Made by a program: the position numbers and the translations under genes
Assembly: GCA_033765345.1 (NCBI GenBank)
Contig: JANRIC010000178.1
Span: forward strand, 1-64,000
Direction: 5' to 3'
Source of the DNA: JANRIC01 sp033765345
Lineage (GTDB): Bacteria; Bacteroidota; Bacteroidia; Cytophagales; Microscillaceae
Length of the DNA stretch: 64,000 nucleotides
Shown here: positions 23,950 through 31,894 of the stretch, piece by piece
Layout of the letters: each line of letters starts with the position of its first letter
Position numbering within the stretch: the first letter of the stretch is position 1
The notes under the pieces: model-generated
Database searches by the model: none
Seen by the model: the letters and a program-made list of their open reading frames with translations, nothing else
What the model was told of the DNA's origin: nothing

Positions 23950-26349
23950 CTACAATCGATCTTTTGCCCTCAGTGCCAGATAGCTGACCCCAAAAAGCAG
24001 AAGGATATGGATGCCGATTATGCCCAATATGACTTCAAAATCATAATACGTCGGGTAAGTAATCATATTAGCATTCCCAAGGATGGGTTCCCGAACAAAT
24101 CTATGGAGCGAATCTCTGACCTGTGCCTCCCTTAGGCTATCTTTGATCTCCGCTATCCGAAGGCTGTCTAAAGGTGAAATGCCCTGCAAGGGTTGAAAAT
24201 AAGCACGATTAGGGACTTTATCAGGATAATAAAAATAGGCCTCCTGAGAAATATTTGCGGAAGCCTCCATCCCCCAGCGAGCTACGGTCAGAAAGCTAAT
24301 CCATTCGTTTTTATCATCTATCCGCTGGATGACCCCCGCCAGCATAATCTGTGGTAATAATACCAAAGGCACCAGACTCATCACCTTATCGGCATTATCT
24401 ACCAAAGCTGACAATGCCAGCCCCATCAAAGACCCCGTAAAAGCTAACAATAGCAAAAGCCCTACATACTCCCAATAATTAAAAAGTCCAAGACTCAGAT
24501 GAATTACAGCCACCATCATCAACATCTGAATCAAAGAAAAAAAATTGATTACCAATAGTTTAGAAAAAATATAAGGAATAATTCGGAGATTAAACATCCG
24601 CTCACGCTGGTAAATGGATAATTCGCCGATTATCTCCCGGGCGGCATTGGAAGTGCCCAACCACACGGCCGCCACAATCATCAAAAAAAGTGTTTGGAGC
24701 ATAACTTTCTCAAACAAAACTACCAGCAGGAGCGCAATTAAAGGTGCCTGAAAAACCAAAATTAAAGTATTGATTCGGTCATTGGTTTTGATCTTGAAAT
24801 AACGGGCACTCAGCCAGTACAATTGCCTGAAAGCAGACTGCTTACGCGGCTGTTTGATTTTTTCATTGGGCGTAAGCGTAAGTATCTGATGGTTTTGATG
24901 ATTAAATCGGGCAGACCATTCCTTGCCTTTTTCTGCATTATTGATGCTGGCATAGACTGCAATCACGTTTTTGGCCTGAAAATAATCTAGGTATTCTTTG
25001 ACTCCCCCATAAAAAACCATGTAACCGCCTTTGGAAAGGAATACTACTTTATCGGCAATATCCAGATCATCAGGTTTATGCGTCACGATCAGAATGGTAG
25101 TACCGCCTTCTGAAAGTTTTTTGAGGATTTTCAGAAATTCATCAATTGTTTCGGGGTCTAGAGGGCTGGTTGGCTCATCCAAAAACAAAATCGATGGGTC
25201 GGAGAGCAATTCTACGGCAATGGACACTCTTTTGCGTTGCCCACCGGATATATCCTTGATCAACGAATCTTTGATGTGCAAAATGCCTAGTTTATCCAGA
25301 ATTTCTTCAATTTTGGCATCAATTTCTTGTTTGCTTAGATCCGACGCCAGCCTGAGCCTAGCTGCAAAATACAAGGAGTGATATATTGACAATTGTTTGT
25401 GTACAATATCATCCTGTGGCACATAACCGATGTCTTGCTTGAGCAATTTATAATTGCGATACAAATCCTTGCCATGAATAAAAACCTTACCACTGGTAGC
25501 AGGGGCATATCCGTTCAAGGCACGGAGTAGCGTAGATTTACCACTGCCCGATGGTCCCATAATGGCTACCATTTCGCCGGGAGCCACTTTAAAGTTGATA
25601 TTGTGTAGAATATCTTTTTTCTTATCTCTTATACCTACACTTTTAAACAAATTATCGGCTACAATCACTTCAGATGATGTCTGTGCTTCTACCTCTGTAA
25701 GCGGAGTACTACTAAGGTTAAATTCGTATTTTCCAATTTGAATAAGGTCTTTGTCAGTAATCAGCGTTGGGGTGTTGATCGGCTGACCATTGATAAAAGT
25801 GCCGTTTTTAGAGCCTAGGTCAGTTACCAGATATTTTCCGTCAGATTGTCTACTGATAGAAGTGTGTTTTCGAGAAATGGTAAGATTGGCCAAAGTAATA
25901 TCACAATCCTGCCTGCCAATCAAAATTTGATCTTTCTCTAGCAGAAGTTCGTACAGCGATTTTTGAGGCTCAATAAGATGCTCAAGAGGAGTAGGTTTGC
26001 CGTCAGGATGGGAGGTATAAAGCTCCTCACGGGCATTGACCAAAAGCGTGTATTCTGATTGATTTTTTTGAAAGCTAATTACATCGCCGTTTCTGATGCT
26101 TGATTCCTCAATCCGCACTCCATTCAAATAGGTGCCGTTGGTACTTTGATGGTCTATGACTCGAAAGTGATTCTTATTCACCCAGCGAATGCTGGCGTGA
26201 AGGCGGCTTACTCCTGGAGAAGGTATTTCAATATCTGCCCCAAAGCCTTTGCGACCGACCGTAATTTCATCCTTGCCCAAAGGCAAATCAAAGCGAGCAA
26301 CAATCTCCTGCTGATATTTCAGTAAAAAATAAACTTCCTGTGATTCCAC
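23950..26349 (-). CDS. ABC transporter (ABCG-like half transporter) with two FHA domains
   Basis: A 799-residue inner-membrane protein. Two forkhead-associated domains head it: FHA1 (about 28-85, VSRLHASIRW ... DHQSTNGTYLNG) and FHA2 (about 140-195, ISRKHTSI ... DLGSKNGTFING), both with intact phosphothreonine-binding Ser/Arg/Asn residues. The ABC ATPase (about 235-450) has GPSGSGKST, ISGGQRKR, LFLDEPTSPLD and VTHKPDD. The C-terminal third is an ABC2-type membrane domain with about six helices and a large loop between the last two. FHA domains suggest control by a Ser/Thr kinase. Known architecture in cyanobacteria and Bacteroidota; the cargo is unknown. Confidence 0.92.
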   Translation of the reverse strand: MESQEVYFLLKYQQEIVARFDLPLGKDEITVGRKGFGADIEIPSPGVSRLHASIRWVNKNHFRVIDHQSTNGTYLNGVRIEESSIRNGDVISFQKNQSEYTLLVNAREELYTSHPDGKPTPLEHLIEPQKSLYELLLEKDQILIGRQDCDITLANLTISRKHTSISRQSDGKYLVTDLGSKNGTFINGQPINTPTLITDKDLIQIGKYEFNLSSTPLTEVEAQTSSEVIVADNLFKSVGIRDKKKDILHNINFKVAPGEMVAIMGPSGSGKSTLLRALNGYAPATSGKVFIHGKDLYRNYKLLKQDIGYVPQDDIVHKQLSIYHSLYFAARLRLASDLSKQEIDAKIEEILDKLGILHIKDSLIKDISGGQRKRVSIAVELLSDPSILFLDEPTSPLDPETIDEFLKILKKLSEGGTTILIVTHKPDDLDIADKVVFLSKGGYMVFYGGVKEYLDYFQAKNVIAVYASINNAEKGKEWSARFNHQNHQILTLTPNEKIKQPRKQSAFRQLYWLSARYFKIKTNDRINTLILVFQAPLIALLLVVLFEKVMLQTLFLMIVAAVWLGTSNAAREIIGELSIYQRERMFNLRIIPYIFSKLLVINFFSLIQMLMMVAVIHLSLGLFNYWEYVGLLLLLAFTGSLMGLALSALVDNADKVMSLVPLVLLPQIMLAGVIQRIDDKNEWISFLTVARWGMEASANISQEAYFYYPDKVPNRAYFQPLQGISPLDSLRIAEIKDSLREAQVRDSLHRFVREPILGNANMITYPTYYDFEVILGIIGIHILLLFGVSYLALRAKDRL

Positions 26350-26415
26350 ATCAAGAATTAAAGCAATTAAGAATTAAAAGAATTAAGGTGTTTGAGAGAC
26401 CTTTAGAATCATTCA

Positions 26416-26802
26416 TTACTGGGTAATTACCGCAGTGGCTTCAATCTCTACCAACATATCGGGGTCGATGAGCCCTTGGATCTGTATCATACTGCTGGCT
26501 GGGCGGATTTCCCCGAAAGCCTCTCCATGAGCACGTCCAATTTCAGGCCAATGCTGCATATCCTTGACAAAGATTCTTGTCCTGATTACATCTTGAAGGC
26601 TTGCGCCAGCTTCCAGCAATGCTTTTTCAATAATTTGAATGATGATGCGGGTTTGTTCGTAGGGATCCCCAATACCTTGTATTTCGCCGTCTTTCTGGGC
26701 TACAGTGCCGGATACCTCGACTATATTGCCGATTCTTACAGCCCTTGAGTAGCCTACCTGAGCTTCCCAGGGAGCACCCGATGAAATATTTTTTCTTTGC
26801 AT
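26416..26802 (-). CDS. Rid-family (YjgF/UK114) protein
   Basis: A 128-residue trimeric-barrel protein: GYSRAVRIGNIVEVSGTVA, YEQTRIIIQIIEKALLEAGASLQDVIRTRIFVKDM, and SSMIQIQGLIDPDMLVEIEATAVI. Canonical RidA deaminates reactive enamines using an Arg in PARSC; here the corresponding segment reads RPASSM, so that Arg is replaced by Ser. It therefore belongs to a Rid subgroup without proven enamine deaminase activity. It is the first gene of the minus-strand series ending in the FHA-ABC transporter and a methyltransferase, 66 nt before the former. Confidence 0.88.
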   Translation of the reverse strand: MQRKNISSGAPWEAQVGYSRAVRIGNIVEVSGTVAQKDGEIQGIGDPYEQTRIIIQIIEKALLEAGASLQDVIRTRIFVKDMQHWPEIGRAHGEAFGEIRPASSMIQIQGLIDPDMLVEIEATAVITQ

Positions 26803-26810
26803 AAATTTAG

Positions 26811-26840
26811 TTTGAGTTTGTTAATTTAGATATAAATTTG
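26811..26840 (+). promoter_or_regulatory. Promoter of the CAP-domain gene
   Basis: TTTG (26811-26814) and TAAATTTG (26833-26840) with an 18-nt spacer fit the Bacteroidota -33/-7 consensus. The ATG is at 26859, so the leader would be about 12 nt. Confidence 0.55.
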
Positions 26841-26858
26841 AAACGAATAAAATTGTCT

Positions 26859-27497
26859 ATGAAAAAAAACATACTTTTTCTTTATTCTGTTTTTTGCATT
26901 GTTTTAGCTACACAAGCACAAGATAAAAACTTTCCAGAAATACCGCTGGATGTTCTCGAAAAAGCCAATACTGCTAAAGAGGTCGACTACCTAACTGACG
27001 AAGAAAAACGAGTGATTTATCTTGTAAACCTGGCGCGCATCGACGGAAATCTTTTTGCCAAGACATATCTAGCCAAACAAATCAAGGAAAACAAACTGGA
27101 TGCATCCAACGAAGCCCTTAAAACATTGCTGCAAGACCTTAGTTCTAATCAGTCAGACATACTTTTACCTGCTGAAAAACTCTCCGAAGCGGCCTGCTTC
27201 CACGCCGATGATACTGGTCAAAAAGGCCTGGTACAGCACGACTCCAGCGATGGAACTACCTTTGCCAAAAGAATCCGCCGTTATGTCAAAGGAGGGGCTA
27301 TTGCCGAAAACTGTTCCTATGGTTATGAAACCGCAGAAGGCATCTTGATGCAATTATTGATTGATGAAAATACACCCTCACGTGGGCATCGTAAGAATAT
27401 TTTGAATCCGAATTACAAATTTCTGGGTGTTTGTATTCGGCCGCATGCGCGATGGAAATTCACCTGTGTGCAAGATTTTAGCAGCTCGCAGGAATAA
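26859..27497 (+). CDS. Secreted CAP-domain (SCP/PR1-like) protein
   Basis: 212 residues from ATG 26859 (MKKNILFLYSVFCIV); an in-frame TTG seven codons earlier overlaps the promoter and was rejected. The signal peptide ends LATQAQ. The CAP fold is seen in EEKRVIYLVNLARIDGNLFAKTYL, KLSEAACFHADDTGQKGLVQHDSSDG, AIAENCSYG and SRGHRKNILNPNYKFLGVCIR. The histidines in HDSS and RGHR correspond to the CAP cavity. Bacterial CAP proteins are secreted and have been tied to cell-wall or lipid binding; no function can be assigned here. Confidence 0.88.
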   Translation: MKKNILFLYSVFCIVLATQAQDKNFPEIPLDVLEKANTAKEVDYLTDEEKRVIYLVNLARIDGNLFAKTYLAKQIKENKLDASNEALKTLLQDLSSNQSDILLPAEKLSEAACFHADDTGQKGLVQHDSSDGTTFAKRIRRYVKGGAIAENCSYGYETAEGILMQLLIDENTPSRGHRKNILNPNYKFLGVCIRPHARWKFTCVQDFSSSQE

Positions 27498-27522
27498 AAA
27501 GAAAAAAAAATCTTTGTTTGTT

Positions 27523-27552
27523 TTTGAAAATAGCAAAAACATGGTATTTTTG
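27523..27552 (+). promoter_or_regulatory. Promoter of the DUF4494 gene
   Basis: TTTG at 27523-27526 and TATTTTTG at 27545-27552 with 18 nt between them; the ATG is 24 nt downstream. Confidence 0.6.
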
Positions 27553-27575
27553 ATAAATTATTAAACAATTTTGAT

Positions 27576-28064
27576 ATGAAAAACTGGTTTGTTTGTACCG
27601 TCAGGTACACTAAGGAAGACGATAAAGGAAACAGAAAAAAAATAGTTGAGCCTTATCTCGTAGATGCCGTTTCCTTTTCAGAAGCAGAAGCGCGGATTTA
27701 TAAAGAGCTTCAGGAGATTATCGATGGCGATTTTTATGTCAATGACATCAGCAAAAGCCCCTTTGAAGATGTATTCCACTATGATGATGCCGATGTGTGG
27801 TACAAATGCAAAGTAACCTATACCGACATTGATCACGAAAGCCAAAAAGAAAAAAAGATCACCAAATATATGCTCGTTTCGGCGCACGATGTGAAGGAAG
27901 CTTATGAGCGTATGCAGGAGAGCCTCAACACGATGATTGTTCCCTTTGAGATTCCGAGCATTGTGGAGAGTACTTTTGTAGAGGTATTTGTGTATGACTC
28001 CGAAATTAACCGCGATATTCCTGATAATCTGACCCCGATATCAAGCCTAAATTCACAAAACTAA
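27576..28064 (+). CDS. DUF4494 protein
   Basis: A 162-residue soluble protein that matches DUF4494, a Bacteroidota family of unknown function. Starts MKNWFVCTVRYTKEDDKGNRKK, with VEPYLVDAVSFSEAEARIYKEL and a second, similar half: WYKCKVTYTDIDHESQKEKKITKYMLVSAHDVKEAYERM. The two halves resemble each other (CTVRYT/CKVTYT ... VDAVSFSEAEARI/VSAHDVKEAYERM), so the fold is probably an internal duplication. It is a single-gene unit with a clear promoter and terminator. Confidence 0.88.
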   Translation: MKNWFVCTVRYTKEDDKGNRKKIVEPYLVDAVSFSEAEARIYKELQEIIDGDFYVNDISKSPFEDVFHYDDADVWYKCKVTYTDIDHESQKEKKITKYMLVSAHDVKEAYERMQESLNTMIVPFEIPSIVESTFVEVFVYDSEINRDIPDNLTPISSLNSQN

Positions 28065-28066
28065 AA

Positions 28067-28112
28067 AAGATTTTCCAAATCTCACAGATTTGGAAAATCT
28101 TGGTTTTTTTTC
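28067..28112 (+). terminator. Intrinsic terminator after the DUF4494 gene
   Basis: Arms AAGATTTTCCAAATCT (28067-28082) and AGATTTGGAAAATCTT (28086-28101) pair over 16 bp with a 3-nt loop, followed by TGGTTTTTTTT. Confidence 0.88.
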
Positions 28113-28115
28113 AGA

Positions 28116-28397
28116 TTAAAGAACATTTCTCTCAAAATCACTCAGCAATTTTTCCGTTTTGGCATCTCTCACCCGATTGATTAATAAATCAGCTTCGTGT
28201 TTGTCACGCAATGTTTTGGCAAGAGTTAGGCAGGAAGTCACCGTAAACATATACCCCAAACCCAGATAGCCCTTGACCCAAATCGGTGCGGGGATGTGAT
28301 AAATCCCTAAAAGCATTCCTACAGTAGAAATTGCAAAAGAAGCCCAAGCCATAAAGTAAAAAGCCGAAGTATTAGAATTCTCAATCACCTTGCTCAT
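28116..28397 (-). CDS. YiaA/YiaB-family inner-membrane protein
   Basis: 93 residues from ATG 28397 (MSKVIENSNTSAFYFMAWASFAIS); a longer frame adds 16 unrelated residues. Two transmembrane helices (about 12-33 and 42-63) are followed by a short charged tail (KTLRDKHEADLLINRVRDAKTEKLL). The two-helix hairpin with a Gly-rich second helix (YLGLGYMFTVTSCLTLAKTLRD) is the YiaAB domain. Function unknown. Confidence 0.85.
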   Translation of the reverse strand: MSKVIENSNTSAFYFMAWASFAISTVGMLLGIYHIPAPIWVKGYLGLGYMFTVTSCLTLAKTLRDKHEADLLINRVRDAKTEKLLSDFERNVL

Positions 28398-28872
28398 AAT
28401 ATTTGATTTTGATGGGTTAATATTTGATTTAAAACACAAGGTCAATAACGGAACAAATTTGCTTCGGTAAGCCCAAAATCAGCCTTTGTGGTGCATCCCT
28501 GGAAGGCTGGACGGCTATGCCTGTGGGCTTGGACTTGGGAGGTTTCGGCTTCGTTTGTATCAGTTGTTCAAAAACTCTGATGCAGGTATACCCTACAAAT
28601 TTTTTATTTTTAAATGGACTTATTAACTGACGATCCATTCAATCAATAAGTCCACTATTTTTAACAATTTGTACGGACTGATTACTTATACCCAGATTAA
28701 AGTGATTTAGGAAATACAAGACCCCTGCGGGGCAAGTTTTCTTGATTGATTATCTTGATTTTTAATGATTTATAATTTTAAATTTCCGAAAACCATTTTG
28801 GTTTGAGTATAAAAACCTAGCTATGGGATATTGTAAAAGATGACATCTCCGAATTCATTAGGAAATACAGAC
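28398..28872. other. Gene-poor stretch with a GC-rich block, an inverted repeat and dispersed element C
   Basis: 28430-28560 is distinctly richer in G and C than its surroundings; a 69-codon minus-strand frame crosses it but lacks gene features. 28615-28624 and 28645-28654 form a 10-bp inverted repeat TGGACTTATT/AATAAGTCCA with a 20-nt loop. Dispersed element C fills 28687-28811. Confidence 0.6.
28687..28811 (-). mobile_element. Dispersed inverted-repeat element, copy C (long subfamily)
   Basis: 125 bp with complete ends: TATACCCAGATTAAAGTG at the left and, reverse complemented, TATACTCAAACC at the right. Carries the CCCCTGCGGGG palindrome found in copy A; otherwise more diverged from copies B and D. 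Confidence 0.82.
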
Positions 28873-29172
28873 TTATATTTCAAAGTTATCTTCTGTTTTT
28901 CCGAACTCTTTATCCATTTCACGATCAAAGAGTATGTGCAGCAAATGTTTGAGGGCGAAATAGAATTCTTCGTGTTTTTTGATCAGTTCTTTTTCCATCG
29001 TACTTACACTCCAGATACTAGTTACCTCCCAAAGCTCGTATTGGGGTTCATCCTGATAGGTAATAAAGAAGATTTTGTCATTGTGGTCGTGTGCTTTGAC
29101 AGCATAACCTCTGAGGTCAAGCCCAGTATAGGCGATCATGTTTTTTGCAAGGTCAAAGAGTTCGTTGTTCAT
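28873..29172 (-). CDS. Small hypothetical protein
   Basis: A 99-residue acidic soluble protein starting MNNELFDLAKNMIAYTGLDLRGYAVKAHDHNDKIFFITY and ending MDKEFGKTEDNFEI. The first two thirds alternate strand-forming residues (KIFFITYQDEPQYELWEVTSIWS) and the end is helical with three histidines. Balanced composition and a plausible ATG make it a probable gene, but I recognise no family. It stands alone between dispersed element C and the caspase-like gene. Confidence 0.6.
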   Translation of the reverse strand: MNNELFDLAKNMIAYTGLDLRGYAVKAHDHNDKIFFITYQDEPQYELWEVTSIWSVSTMEKELIKKHEEFYFALKHLLHILFDREMDKEFGKTEDNFEI

Positions 29173-29338
29173 ATTGGTTTTATTTGTAGTGAGTAAATTT
29201 GACTACGGTTCATCATACTTCAAGGTGTATGTTTTCCATTCGTATTTTTTCAAGCTTTGGATGTAGGATATAGTCCATTATATCTGACTGACTGAGATAA
29301 ACACATTGACTCTGTACAATGGACTATTGGACTAAACA

Positions 29339-30676
29339 TTAATAATCAAGGACGGTCATTTGTTCAGAACCATAGATTTCGGGGGTTTGTGTACGGTTGT
29401 GCAACCTTCTGGCTTTGTAAATGACCTCTTTGTCTATATATTCTTTTAGTTCGGCTAAGGTAAGCTTTTTGTCTTGATTTTCATTGGCCTCTCCTTGAAT
29501 TCCTTTTAAAAAATAATAGGTAAAAAGAGAATGATTTTTTTCGGGATACCAGGAGGAAATCTGGTCGCCAGTTGAGGAAAGGAAAACCAGAGTATTCTCA
29601 CGGCTAATGACTTTATTTTTGGTTTTGATATAAATGGGTGAAGCTTGTTGAATGAGAGAACCTTTTTCTGAAGCACCGCTAAAGCAGGCATCAATCAAAA
29701 CAGTCAGTGAGCGATAAGGCACCTGGGATAAATTTTCATAAAAAGTATTCAAAGCGTAGCCGTTCAGAGAGATGACCGATACGTGACCGTCAACAGGTAC
29801 AAAATAGCCTGTTTTCTGCTCAATATCCGGCATCCCGTGCCCGCTATAAAAAATAAATACATCAGACTCCCCTGGTTTGACATAATTGTTGAGTAAGCCT
29901 TTGGGATTGGTTGATGTACCAAAAAGGGCATTAAAATCTGCCTGAGAGGCATTTTCATAATACAGGATATTTTCTTCCAAAAAACCGAAACTTTCTATCA
30001 GATACCTTCTTAGCGTTCGGGCATCGTGCAGGGCATAATCTACCGAAGGAATGTCTTTATCTTGATAATCTTTGTTGCCGATGATTACAGCTACGCCCAA
30101 AGGATTTTTGTCTTTGGCTTTGGGGATGTTTATATCTACATCAGACTCTGGGAAAGCCTCCGTCAGCACAGGTTTTGTATCCTGCTTGGGTTGTGGATTT
30201 CCATTGGGATTGTATCGGTAATAATACCTTCTTATTGGTTTGAGTGCCTTTTCAATAGCTTTTTCATAAGCCATTTTTTCATAAGTAGGGTCTATAAACG
30301 AAAAGGCCGAAGTTTTTCTATCTTGAAAAGAGTACAAGAGCCTGTTTTGGCAGTTATACATCTGAATGGTCACCTCTGCAAAAGGGACTACCGTTACCTC
30401 CCCTGTAATTGCCTGAAAACGCACCTGCAAAATCTCGCATTCCTGGGCATTTAAATTGGCCAGGTCTTCTCTGGAATGATATATAGGAATATCACTCAGG
30501 CTCAATAAACGCTCAATTGTACTTTTGATATAAGGACTGTGGTAATAATTTGGATTTTGGGCTTCTACCAAAAAGTATTTGTATTGGTTAAGTTCCTCAA
30601 AGGTTTGGGCTGCAAGTACAGCCGTCTGAAACAATAGCATAAACCCCAAGGATGCTCTTAGTAGATATTTGTTCAT
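29339..30676 (-). CDS. Secreted caspase-family (C14) protease
   Basis: A 445-residue protein with a signal peptide (residues 1-22, ending AVLAAQ). Residues about 25-165 form an N-terminal region of unknown fold containing CEILQVRFQAITGEVTVVPFAEVTIQMYNCQNRLLYSFQD. The caspase domain (about 190-445) begins GVAVIIGNKDYQ and carries the catalytic dyad: His in FIFYSGHGM (about 279) and Cys in LTVLIDACFSGAS (about 329). The basic stretch in between suits a metacaspase/orthocaspase preference for Arg or Lys substrates (family knowledge). Its promoter region is shared with the divergent DUF6807 gene, 80 nt away. Confidence 0.9.
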   Translation of the reverse strand: MNKYLLRASLGFMLLFQTAVLAAQTFEELNQYKYFLVEAQNPNYYHSPYIKSTIERLLSLSDIPIYHSREDLANLNAQECEILQVRFQAITGEVTVVPFAEVTIQMYNCQNRLLYSFQDRKTSAFSFIDPTYEKMAYEKAIEKALKPIRRYYYRYNPNGNPQPKQDTKPVLTEAFPESDVDINIPKAKDKNPLGVAVIIGNKDYQDKDIPSVDYALHDARTLRRYLIESFGFLEENILYYENASQADFNALFGTSTNPKGLLNNYVKPGESDVFIFYSGHGMPDIEQKTGYFVPVDGHVSVISLNGYALNTFYENLSQVPYRSLTVLIDACFSGASEKGSLIQQASPIYIKTKNKVISRENTLVFLSSTGDQISSWYPEKNHSLFTYYFLKGIQGEANENQDKKLTLAELKEYIDKEVIYKARRLHNRTQTPEIYGSEQMTVLDY

Positions 30677-30756
30677 GGTCTGACGATTTTTTTTATAAAT
30701 TTAAACAGAAAAAGCTTTATTTTCCAGGTATTAACTTCACCTTAACACGAATTACG

Positions 30757-31728
30757 ATGAATAAGCTGATTTTAGCTGCGTGCAAGTTTCTGTACAGTAT
30801 AGCCGGACTGACCTTTCTAAGTGGACTGGGGCTGATCTTACCCGATTGTTTGTCGGCACAAAAATTTGAAGCACACAACAAACCCGAAGGTATTTTAGTA
30901 AGTGAAAATTCGCAAACGGTCTTCTTCTTTCAGAGACAAACAAAAAGCCAGAACGGTAGGCATCCCCGTGCAAATTATTTACATCCTTTATATGGCTTGC
31001 AGGGCGAAATCCTGACTGAAGATTTCCCGGAGGACCACTTGCACCACCGAGGAATCTTCTGGGCCTGGCACCAAATCCGCCTCAATGGTCAAAAAATAGC
31101 CGATGGTTGGGATTGTAAAAATATAGCCTGGGATGTCCGAAAACTAAGCTATACCGCCAATGAGCAGCCATTTACCCTAAAAACCCAAACCTTTTGGAAA
31201 AGCAAATTAGACTCACTTGCTGCGGAAAGTCAGCGAATTATTCTTGAAAAAACCCGGATTATCGTCTATTCTACCCAGCCCGACTACCGAATCATCGACT
31301 TTGATATTCATCTACGCGGTCTCCAAAAAAACCTAGAAATCGGCGGATCGGAAGATGCCAAAGGCTACGGAGGTTTTTCGCTGCGCTGCAAACTGCCCGA
31401 TGATTTGGCTTTCCTGTATCAAAACCAGGAACTAATCCCTACCGAAAATGCCCTCCCGGCCGGACCCTGGCTAAATATACAAGGTACTTTTGCCAACGGA
31501 AACAAAAGTGGGATCGTCGTTTTTTGCCACCCTACTAACCCAGGCGAAGAAAACAACTGGATTCTGAGAAAAAAAGCCAGTATGCAAAATGCCGTTTTTC
31601 CAGGGAATCAACCCGTGCCACTTAGCCACAGAAAAGGAATCCGGCTGCGCTACAGGGTATTGGTCTATCGAAATGCGGATAAAATGCCCGATTTAGAGAA
31701 AATCTATCAAGAATATGTCAAAATTTAG
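30757..31728 (+). CDS. DUF6807 (PmoA-like) secreted protein
   Basis: 324 residues from ATG 30757, where a signal peptide begins (MNKLILAACKFLYSIAGLTF, cleavage near CLSAQ); 35 upstream codons in frame were rejected. The DUF6807 pattern is clear: PRANYLHPLYGLQGEILTEDFPEDHLHHRGIFWAWHQI, DGWDCKNI, RIIDFDIHLRG and GGFSLRCKLP. The HLHHRG cluster and the later conserved acidic residues suggest metal or sugar binding. These proteins accompany carbohydrate-degrading loci in Bacteroidota and are misnamed methane oxygenase PmoA in databases. The following sugar porter fits that setting. Confidence 0.88.
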   Translation: MNKLILAACKFLYSIAGLTFLSGLGLILPDCLSAQKFEAHNKPEGILVSENSQTVFFFQRQTKSQNGRHPRANYLHPLYGLQGEILTEDFPEDHLHHRGIFWAWHQIRLNGQKIADGWDCKNIAWDVRKLSYTANEQPFTLKTQTFWKSKLDSLAAESQRIILEKTRIIVYSTQPDYRIIDFDIHLRGLQKNLEIGGSEDAKGYGGFSLRCKLPDDLAFLYQNQELIPTENALPAGPWLNIQGTFANGNKSGIVVFCHPTNPGEENNWILRKKASMQNAVFPGNQPVPLSHRKGIRLRYRVLVYRNADKMPDLEKIYQEYVKI

Positions 31729-31804
31729 CCTTTTAATACAAATTCTTCTTACAATTATTTAATTATCTTGCAGGAGTTTAAAAATATTTAATGCTGATAA
31801 AACC

Positions 31805-31893
31805 GATTTTAATGAATTTAACAAAATAAATCATTCAAAATCAAGGTAATCAATCATCTTAATCATAACAATCCAATAAATCATAGTCTAGCG
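31805..31893 (+). repeat. AATCA-rich 11-nt-periodic leader sequence
   Basis: AATCATTCAAAATCAAGGTA, TCAATCATCTT, AATCATAACAA and AATCATAGTCTAG follow each other at roughly 11-nt steps and end just before the ATG of the sugar porter at 31895. No other gene-like content in 31729-31894. Confidence 0.5.
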
Positions 31894-31894
31894 G

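Noticed and set aside
28429..28638. 69-codon minus-strand gene
   Set aside because: No start context or known domain; its 3' end overlaps the upstream part of the YiaA/B frame. Kept only as a GC-rich block to examine.
29271..29330. Terminator from TAGTCCATT/AATGGACTA arms after the caspase gene
   Set aside because: The arms are 9 bp with a loop of about 40 nt and no T-run; pairing is too weak to call.
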